In this document: piece after piece, positions 1-5,481 of the stretch
How positions within the stretch are numbered: the stretch's first letter is position 1
Layout: each line of letters opens with the position of its first letter
DNA from: Sphingomonadaceae bacterium
GTDB taxonomy: Bacteria; Pseudomonadota; Alphaproteobacteria; Sphingomonadales; Sphingomonadaceae
Direction: 5' to 3'
DNA: 13,476 nt
NCBI GenBank assembly: GCA_016462305.1
Contig: JAEMTM010000030.1
Span: 2,765 to 16,240 of the forward strand
Notes under the pieces: generated by a model
Database searches by the model: none
Told to the model about the DNA's origin: nothing
Seen by the model: only the letters and a program-made list of their open reading frames with translations
Translations under genes and position numbers: made by a program

Positions 1-13
1 AATCTTTATATTT

Positions 14-66
14 GATTTCCGGGAAATCCATAGCTATGGGCCGGGTTATCTGAAACCTTCCGGAGA
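14..66 (+). promoter_or_regulatory. ahcY leader with nested inverted repeats and Shine-Dalgarno
   Basis: Three dyad symmetries lie before the GTG start of ahcY. GATTTCC (14-20) and GGAAATC (22-28) form a perfect 7-base repeat around one base. CCATAGCTATGG (28-39) is a perfect 12-base palindrome. CCGGGTT (41-47) can pair with AAC (54-56) and CCGG (60-63), with a CTT bulge. The last hairpin would cover the first two bases of the Shine-Dalgarno GGAGA (62-66), which sits 8 bases before the start. An AT-rich TATATT at 8-13 could be a -10 element, but its -35 would lie outside the window. The repeats are seen directly; a regulatory role (repressor operator or structured RNA) is inference. I could not match it to a known SAH or SAM riboswitch core. 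Confidence 0.35.
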
Positions 67-74
67 ATAAGCCT

Positions 75-1469
75 GTGGCTTTTAACGATTATGTCATTGC
101 CGATATAGGCGAGGCCGATTTTGGCCGTAAAGAAATAAACATTGCCGAAACCGAAATGCCCGGCCTTATGGCGTTGCGCGAAGAATTTGGTGCGTCGCAA
201 CCTTTGAAGGGTGCGCGCATCGTGGGTTCGTTGCATATGACGATTCAAACCGCAGTTCTTATCGAAACGCTGACGGCGCTTGGCGCGGATGTGCGTTGGG
301 CGACGTGCAACATTTTCTCGACACAAGACCATGCCGCAGCCGCGATTGCCGCGCAGGATATTCCGGTGTTTGCGGTCAAGGGCGAAAGCCTTGCGGATTA
401 TTGGGATTATGTCGGCCGCATCTTCGATTGGGGTGACGACACCACTGCGAACATCATCCTCGACGACGGTGGCGACGCCACGATGTTTGCGTTGTGGGGC
501 GCAAGGCTTGAGCGCGGCGAGAGCTTTGGTGAGCCGGAGAATGAAGAAGAAGTCGAATTCCAGCGCGCGTTAAAGGCATTTGTTGCCAAGAAGCCGGGTT
601 ACCTCACGCAAACGGTCAAGAATTTGAAGGGCGTTTCGGAGGAAACCACCACGGGCGTTCACCGCTTGTACGAAATCGCGAAGAAGGGCGAACTGCCTTT
701 TCCCGCAATCAACGTCAATGACAGCGTTACCAAGTCGAAGTTCGACAATCTTTACGGTTGCAAGGAATCGCTGGTAGACGCCATTCGTCGCGCCACCGAC
801 GTCATGCTCGCCGGTAAAGTCGCATGCGTCGCTGGCTTTGGTGACGTTGGCAAAGGCTCGGCGCAATCGCTCCGCAACGGCGGCGCACGCGTGATGGTGA
901 CGGAGGTTGATCCAATCTGCGCATTGCAGGCCGCAATGGAAGGTTTCGAAGTTGTGACAATGGAAGAGGCCGTGCAACGCGCGGATATTTTCTGCACGGC
1001 AACGGGCAATGCCGACGTTATCACGGCCGAGCATATGATGAACATGAAGCCCATGAGCATCGTGTGCAACATCGGTCACTTTGACAGTGAAATTCAAATC
1101 GCAGCTTTATCAAATTATAGCTGGACCGAAGTGAAGCCCGGAACCGATCTCGTTCAGTTCCCAGACGGAAAGCAGATCATCGTCCTTGCGAAGGGCCGCT
1201 TGGTGAATTTGGGTTGTGCAACCGGACATCCAAGTTTTGTGATGTCGGCGAGCTTTACCAACCAAGTGCTCGCGCAAATTGAGCTTTGGACCAACGGCGA
1301 CAATTACAAAAACCAAGTCTATGTTCTGCCAAAGCATCTCGACGAGAAGGTCGCGACGCTTCATCTCGAAAAACTTGGCGTGAAGCTGACCAAGCTGACG
1401 GACAAGCAAGCCGGATATATCGGCGTGTCGACTCAAGGGCCGTTCAAGCCAGACCATTATCGCTATTAA
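75..1469 (+). CDS. ahcY: Adenosylhomocysteinase (S-adenosyl-L-homocysteine hydrolase)
   Basis: This cytosolic NAD-dependent enzyme reversibly splits S-adenosylhomocysteine into adenosine and homocysteine, removing the product that inhibits SAM-dependent methyltransferases. The 464 residues are full length for the bacterial form, which is somewhat longer than the ~432-residue animal enzyme. Visible family marks are CNIFSTQDHAAAAIA (78-92), LDDGGDATM, EETTTGVHRLYE with the substrate-contact stretch INVNDSVTKSKFDNLYG, the Rossmann glycines GFGDVG (254-259), and the invariant C-terminus KPDHYRY (458-464), which completes the neighbour's NAD site in the tetramer. The start is GTG at 75, chosen because MAFNDYVIADIGEADFGR matches the family N-terminus and GGAGA (62-66) lies 8 bases upstream. 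The gene is transcribed alone: a strong terminator follows 25 bases after the stop. Identification is certain. Confidence 0.98.
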   Translation: MAFNDYVIADIGEADFGRKEINIAETEMPGLMALREEFGASQPLKGARIVGSLHMTIQTAVLIETLTALGADVRWATCNIFSTQDHAAAAIAAQDIPVFAVKGESLADYWDYVGRIFDWGDDTTANIILDDGGDATMFALWGARLERGESFGEPENEEEVEFQRALKAFVAKKPGYLTQTVKNLKGVSEETTTGVHRLYEIAKKGELPFPAINVNDSVTKSKFDNLYGCKESLVDAIRRATDVMLAGKVACVAGFGDVGKGSAQSLRNGGARVMVTEVDPICALQAAMEGFEVVTMEEAVQRADIFCTATGNADVITAEHMMNMKPMSIVCNIGHFDSEIQIAALSNYSWTEVKPGTDLVQFPDGKQIIVLAKGRLVNLGCATGHPSFVMSASFTNQVLAQIELWTNGDNYKNQVYVLPKHLDEKVATLHLEKLGVKLTKLTDKQAGYIGVSTQGPFKPDHYRY

Positions 1470-1494
1470 TCACATTTCAGTTTGTGACGAAAAG

Positions 1495-1527
1495 AAAGCC
1501 TGCTGCGGAAACGTAGCGGGCTTTTTT
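1495..1527 (+). terminator. Intrinsic terminator of ahcY
   Basis: A 13-pair stem (1495-1507 with 1512-1524, two of the pairs G-T) closes on a GAAA tetraloop (1508-1511) and runs into six T residues (1522-1527). This is a textbook Rho-independent terminator, 25 bases after the ahcY stop. It separates ahcY from the downstream operon, which therefore needs its own promoter somewhere in 1528-1583; I saw no clear sigma-70 hexamer pair there. Confidence 0.92.
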
Positions 1528-1589
1528 CGTTGCGTGCGCGGCGCATTTGGGCATTAGCATATCTGCGGCAACATAAAGGGCACATGACG

Positions 1590-3221
1590 ATGACAGGCAC
1601 TGGCCTGCCCATTGCACTTATAGGAATTTTGATGGCGCTTTGGCTATTAGGGGCCGCTGTCGCTATTTGGACGGGGCTGTCGATGCGCAACAAAGCGGCA
1701 AAAGTGCTGCGCCAGTCCATGCGCCTTGGTCGCCTTTTGGAAACCGCGCCTGCTTTCCCCTTATTGGTAAAAAATGATGGCAGGATAGAGGCGGGCGAAC
1801 GGTTCGTGCGCATGCTTGGCTTGGACGAGCCTGCCCGTTCACTTGCGGAACTTGGCGGACGTGACAATGCCGGCCTGGCGCAAAAGGACTTGGCCGAACT
1901 GGAGGCTAAGGTGCGCGAAACGCAGCGCACGGGGAAGGGCTTCACACTGCACTTGGCCATTAAAGGGTCCAGCCGGAGGCTGACGGTCGTTGGCAATATT
2001 GCGGACAATGTCATCTACCCCAATGGCGCAGCTTCATTATGGTTTTTTGATTCCACCGAAAATTTGCGCGAACTGGAACGGCGGACGCGCGAAGCTGAAG
2101 AAGCGCGTTCGGCATTTTCGGCATTGGCTGGCCTGATTGAAGCTGCCCCCATTCCCATGTGGCACCGACGACCAGACATGAACCTGCATTTTGTGAACCA
2201 TGCTTATGTTGAAGCCGTGGGTGCGATTGATGGGATGCAGGTGGTCGACGATGGCGTTGAATTACTTGAGCCCGAAAATGGCCGAAGCGCCGCCGATTAT
2301 GCCGCCGAAGCCGCTGCTGAGAATAGGCAAAAAGAGCGTATAGTGTCCGCGACGTTGAACGGGGAACGCCGTCAGTTGCGCGTGTTCGATATCCCATTGG
2401 GCGCGTCGGGCGTCGCCGGACTTGCGATTGATGTTCAGGACTTGGTCGACACAAAAGCAGAAGTGCGTGAATTGTCGGAGGCGCAACGCGACCTTTTGAA
2501 CCTGATGTCTGCGGGCGTTGCGCAATTCGATGGCCGCTATGGGCTTGTTTTTGCAAATCTGCCATTTCAAAGTCTGTTCTCTTTTCGCGACCAATGGCTT
2601 TCGGAAAAGCCGGAATTTGCGCGCGTGCTGGACCGCATGCGTGAAAATGGCAAGCTACCTGAAGTCCGTGATTTCCCGGCGTGGCGTAAAGAGCGTGAGG
2701 CGTGGTTTCGTGCGTCCGACCCAACCGAAGAAAACTGGCTGCTTCCCGACGGCACACATTTGCGCGTTTTGGCGCAGCCAATCCCTTATGGCGGGCTGCT
2801 GATGATTTTTGAAGACCGCACCGAACAGGCGCAACTGGCGCGCGCGCGCGATATTTTGCTGCGCGTGCGGACGGCGACCTTTGATAATCTATTTGAAGCG
2901 ATTGCAGTTTTTTCGGCGGATGGTCGATTAAGTATCTGGAACCGGCTCTTTGCGGAGACGTGGAAACTGTCCGATGATCAACTGATCAAACACCCCCGCT
3001 TAGATGAACTTTTGCCTTTGTTGGCGGGGCATCTGAAAAAACCCACTCAGATAACAGTCCTTGGCGAACTGATCCGGATGACTTCGTCCAATCGTGCGCA
3101 GCGCCAGATTGAGGCGATCTTCGCCGATGGCCGCGTGTTCCAAATCGCGATTATGCCATTGCCCGACGGCAACATGCTCTTCAATATGCTCGAGTTGTCC
3201 GACAGGTCGAAGAGTGATTAG
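1590..3221 (+). CDS. Membrane-anchored multi-PAS protein; sensor kinase lacking its catalytic domains
   Basis: The 543-residue product begins with one transmembrane segment (about 6-28, LPIALIGILMALWLLGAAVAIW) and a basic juxtamembrane stretch. Four PAS-like modules seem to follow at about 40-140, 165-290, 293-415 and 430-535; the last is the clearest (FDNLFEAIAVFSADGRLSIWN). The protein ends at ...MPLPDGNMLFNMLELSDRSKSD, exactly where related alphaproteobacterial kinases near ahcY and tsaE continue into the DHp (HisKA) and ATPase domains. No H-box, N-box or G-box is present. The end of an ATPase domain persists in the same frame downstream (3240-3353), so this is a truncated sensor kinase. 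It could still bind a ligand or partner but cannot phosphorylate. ATG 1590 was preferred because AAAGGG (1575-1580) lies 9 bases upstream; ATG 1584 is too close to it, and an in-frame TTG at 1530 overlaps the terminator base of ahcY. The promoter was not identified. Confidence 0.8.
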   Translation: MTGTGLPIALIGILMALWLLGAAVAIWTGLSMRNKAAKVLRQSMRLGRLLETAPAFPLLVKNDGRIEAGERFVRMLGLDEPARSLAELGGRDNAGLAQKDLAELEAKVRETQRTGKGFTLHLAIKGSSRRLTVVGNIADNVIYPNGAASLWFFDSTENLRELERRTREAEEARSAFSALAGLIEAAPIPMWHRRPDMNLHFVNHAYVEAVGAIDGMQVVDDGVELLEPENGRSAADYAAEAAAENRQKERIVSATLNGERRQLRVFDIPLGASGVAGLAIDVQDLVDTKAEVRELSEAQRDLLNLMSAGVAQFDGRYGLVFANLPFQSLFSFRDQWLSEKPEFARVLDRMRENGKLPEVRDFPAWRKEREAWFRASDPTEENWLLPDGTHLRVLAQPIPYGGLLMIFEDRTEQAQLARARDILLRVRTATFDNLFEAIAVFSADGRLSIWNRLFAETWKLSDDQLIKHPRLDELLPLLAGHLKKPTQITVLGELIRMTSSNRAQRQIEAIFADGRVFQIAIMPLPDGNMLFNMLELSDRSKSD

Positions 3222-3239
3222 GGGCAGATTTTTGACGAA

Positions 3240-3353
3240 ATGACGCGCTTACCCTTGGCAGAGCAGATAATTGCATTGCATGGTGGCACTTTTGATTTTC
3301 ATTCTGCAAAGGGTACGGGAACTACAATCATCACGGCGCTACCAAAGAAATGA
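3240..3353 (+). pseudogene. C-terminal remnant of a histidine-kinase ATPase (HATPase_c) domain
   Basis: After the TAG stop at 3219-3221 the same frame stays open to a TGA at 3351-3353. From 3249 it reads LPLAEQIIALHGG, then TFDFHSAKGTGTTIITALP. This is the typical end of a histidine-kinase ATPase domain: the tail of the GLGLPL G2 box, a helix, the HGG turn and the final GTGTT strand. The preceding GxG of the G2 box is missing. The TGA overlaps the tsaE ATG as ATGA, the arrangement expected if the complete kinase once led directly into the operon. An ATG at 3240 could still start a 37-residue peptide, but no convincing Shine-Dalgarno precedes it. The remnant identity is well supported by sequence; expression is doubtful. 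Confidence 0.8.
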
Positions 3354-3781
3354 TTATTGCAACCGACGAAGATATGCGCGCCTTTGGCCATTCGCTCGCT
3401 AAAGATTTGAAGCGTTCGGACTGGGTCGCGATCAACGGCCCGCTTGGTGCGGGCAAAACCGTGTTGTGCGCCGGGATATTGGCGGGCCTTGGCTTTAAGG
3501 GCGAAGTCGCCAGCCCGTCTTACGCCATCGTCCACAGCTACGAACCGCCAGATGTTTTGGTTGCCGTTGCCCATGTCGATTTGTATCGCCTCGATTATGC
3601 TGACGAACTCGACGAACTGGGGCTTGCGGACGAACGCAGTGAACGCATCACGCTCGTTGAGTGGGCCGAACGCTTTGGTTCAGCCTATGTGGTGCCAAGC
3701 CACTATATAGATATAGCACCGCAAGCGGACGGAAGCCGCATAGTGACTTTGAAAATGGATCATGATGACACAAGAAAGTAA
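3350..3781 (+). CDS. tsaE: tRNA t6A37 threonylcarbamoyladenosine synthesis ATPase TsaE
   Basis: TsaE is the small ATPase that works with TsaB and TsaD to place threonylcarbamoyl on A37 of ANN-decoding tRNAs. The 143-residue length is typical. Walker A is GPLGAGKT (30-37, lysine 36). It is followed by the family signature SPSYAIVHSYE, HVDLYRL (75-81, with the conserved H, D and Y), DELGL, and ITLVEWAERF with E104 and W105. The ATG overlaps the stop codon of the kinase remnant (ATGA), and the 3' end overlaps the next gene by up to 20 bases, so this begins the tightly packed operon with amgK, murU, addB and addA. The Shine-Dalgarno is weak (AAAGAA directly upstream), suggesting that translation once depended on coupling to the kinase gene. 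Confidence 0.95.
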   Translation: MIIATDEDMRAFGHSLAKDLKRSDWVAINGPLGAGKTVLCAGILAGLGFKGEVASPSYAIVHSYEPPDVLVAVAHVDLYRLDYADELDELGLADERSERITLVEWAERFGSAYVVPSHYIDIAPQADGSRIVTLKMDHDDTRK

Positions 3782-4760
3782 TATGTCGCCGCCCGCTGGC
3801 TTGGACGCATTTTTGAGGTTGCATGGCTGGGAAGGCGCGCAAGTGCTGCCTGTTGCGGGCGACGCGTCTTTCCGCCGCTATTTCCGCGTGGAGTCCCCCA
3901 CGCGCGGCAAGGCGATTTTGATGGATGCGCCGCCACCGCATGAGGATCCGCGACCCTTTATTCATATTGCGCAATATTTGAACGGGCATCAATTTCGTGC
4001 GCCCAAAATTTTTGCCACCGACCTGACGCGCGGCCTTTTGCTGTTGGAGGATTTTGGCGACCGGCGGATGCGTGACCATCTGGACGACCATCCAGAAGAT
4101 GAGGCCGCAGTCTATCGCGCCGCTATTGATGTCATTGTCCGGTTGGCGCACACTCCTGCTGTGCAATCGCAAGGCTATGACATGGCGACCTACCTGCGTG
4201 AGGTGCGGCTGTTGTCCGAATGGTTTATGCCCGCCATGGGCTTATCATTTGATGTAAGCGCATTTGACCATATCTGGACCGAGGCGCTGGCCCCAGTTGC
4301 GGATTATCAGAAAGTTACCGTGTTGCGGGATTATCATGCCGAAAACATCATGCTGCTGGATGATGGACAGCAGGGGATAATTGATTTTCAGGACGCTTTG
4401 GTGGGCCATCCGGCCTATGATCTGGTGTCCTTACTGCAAGACGCGCGCCGGGACGTGTCCCCTGCGCTTGAGGCAGAGATGCTGGCATATTATCATGATG
4501 CGGCAAAACCCGATGCTGATTTTGGGGCGCATTATGCCTTGTTGGGTGCACAACGAAATACCAAGATTATCGGCATTTTTACGCGCCTGTGGAAACGCGA
4601 TGGCAAGGCGCGTTATGTGTCGTTCCTGCCGCGCATGTGGGGGCTGCTGGAGCGCGACTTGGCCCATCCGGACCTTGCGCCGGTCAAACTTTGGTTCGAC
4701 ACGCATATCCCTGCGGACGTGCGCCATAAAATGCCGACGGAATTGAATATCGATGGTTAA
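3762..4760 (+). CDS. amgK: N-acetylmuramate/N-acetylglucosamine kinase AmgK (APH-like fold)
   Basis: This is an aminoglycoside-phosphotransferase-fold kinase of up to 332 residues. In the AmgK family the enzyme phosphorylates the anomeric hydroxyl of N-acetylmuramic acid (and GlcNAc) during peptidoglycan recycling. Visible marks are GDASFRRYFRV with MDAPPPHEDPRPF near the N-terminus, LLLLEDFGDRRMRD, the catalytic loop RDYHAEN (D190, H192, N195) and the metal-binding IIDFQDA (D208). The assignment to AmgK rather than an antibiotic kinase rests on these family-specific motifs and on murU lying directly downstream with an 8-base overlap, as in the Pseudomonas and Caulobacter pathway. The start is uncertain: ATG 3762, 3765 and 3783 are all in frame. 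3783 (MSPPAGLDAFLRLHG) would avoid the 20-base overlap with tsaE, and none has a strong Shine-Dalgarno. The protein is often annotated only as a phosphotransferase. Confidence 0.88.
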   Translation: MMTQESNMSPPAGLDAFLRLHGWEGAQVLPVAGDASFRRYFRVESPTRGKAILMDAPPPHEDPRPFIHIAQYLNGHQFRAPKIFATDLTRGLLLLEDFGDRRMRDHLDDHPEDEAAVYRAAIDVIVRLAHTPAVQSQGYDMATYLREVRLLSEWFMPAMGLSFDVSAFDHIWTEALAPVADYQKVTVLRDYHAENIMLLDDGQQGIIDFQDALVGHPAYDLVSLLQDARRDVSPALEAEMLAYYHDAAKPDADFGAHYALLGAQRNTKIIGIFTRLWKRDGKARYVSFLPRMWGLLERDLAHPDLAPVKLWFDTHIPADVRHKMPTELNIDG

Positions 4761-5481
4761 GCATGTCGATACAGCGATGATCATGGCGGCGGGCAAGGGG
4801 ACGCGCATGATGCCCCTGACCGCCGACCGGCCGAAGCCCCTGATCGAAGTGGGCGGCGTTGCCTTAATCGACCATGTGCTTGACCATTTGCGCGATGCCG
4901 GCATCGGCAAAATCGTCGTCAACGTGCATTATCGCGCAGAACAAATAGAGCAACATTTGGCGGTTGCGGCGGCTGACTTGGAACTGCGCATCTCCGACGA
5001 ACGCGAATTGTTGCGCGACACAGGCGGCGGTTTGGTGCACGCCTTGCCACTCATTTGCGATGATCCCTTCATTTGCGTCAATGCCGACAATTGGTGGACC
5101 AATGCGGGTGAGAATGCGCTCTCGCAGCTCATGGCGCATTGGGACGATGCCCGCATGGACGTTCTGATGCTCGTCATTCCGTTAGAAAACGCGTATAACA
5201 GCCAAGGCATTGGTGACTTTAACATGGATGCAGACGGACGCCTGTCACGCCGCAAGGGCGATGCGCCTGCGCCTTTTGTGTGGACGGGCATCCAGATGCT
5301 GTCGAAGCGCCTCATTGTCGATCCGCCTTCGGACGTGTTTTCAACCAATATATTCTGGGATCGCGCTATTGCCCAGGGCCGTTGCATGGGCATATTACAT
5401 GACGGCCTGTGGTTCGACGTCGGTTATCCGGCGGCCATTGCGGCAACCGAAGCGAAGTTGGCGGAACAATATGGCGGATAA
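4753..5481 (+). CDS. murU: N-acetylmuramate alpha-1-phosphate uridylyltransferase MurU
   Basis: MurU is a sugar-nucleotide pyrophosphorylase of 242 residues. In the known pathway it converts MurNAc-1-phosphate, made by AmgK, plus UTP to UDP-MurNAc, letting cells reuse muramic acid without the fosfomycin-sensitive MurA/MurB steps. The nucleotidyltransferase signature MAAGKGTRMMPLTADRPKP is at 11-29. LRDTGGGLVHALP follows, then the metal-ligand motif VNADNWW (D112), GDFNMDADG, FVWTGIQML, and WFDVGYPAAIAATEAKL at the end; these match the MurU pattern of TGGG, VNGD-like, GDF and WxDVGT-like blocks. The ATG lies inside the end of amgK (the overlap ATGGTTAA), and its own stop overlaps the addB start by 11 bases. 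A generic glucose- or mannose-1-phosphate nucleotidyltransferase is the alternative, but the pairing with amgK argues against it. Confidence 0.9.
   Translation: MVKHVDTAMIMAAGKGTRMMPLTADRPKPLIEVGGVALIDHVLDHLRDAGIGKIVVNVHYRAEQIEQHLAVAAADLELRISDERELLRDTGGGLVHALPLICDDPFICVNADNWWTNAGENALSQLMAHWDDARMDVLMLVIPLENAYNSQGIGDFNMDADGRLSRRKGDAPAPFVWTGIQMLSKRLIVDPPSDVFSTNIFWDRAIAQGRCMGILHDGLWFDVGYPAAIAATEAKLAEQYGG

Noticed and set aside
1..74. Known SAH or SAM riboswitch upstream of ahcY
   Set aside because: The conserved cores that I remember for these classes are not visible; only unassigned inverted repeats are. Only 74 bases are available, so a motif further upstream cannot be excluded.
2011..2781. 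Long open frame on the minus strand (256 codons) opposite the PAS gene
   Set aside because: Its composition is rich in Arg, His and Pro, typical of an antisense shadow of a GC-rich gene, and it has no recognisable domain. The plus strand encodes clear PAS modules.
2838..2850. Alternating GC run as possible Z-DNA or a repeat element
   Set aside because: It is explained by Ala-Arg codons (gcg cgc) in the PAS gene and is short.
3762..4760. Aminoglycoside resistance gene
   Set aside because: The fold is shared, but the motifs and the adjacent murU indicate the MurNAc/GlcNAc kinase AmgK of cell-wall recycling.
5210..5470. N-terminal extension of addB to an upstream in-frame start
   Set aside because: It would lie entirely within murU, and the extension looks like out-of-frame translation. 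ATG 5471 gives the family N-terminus.
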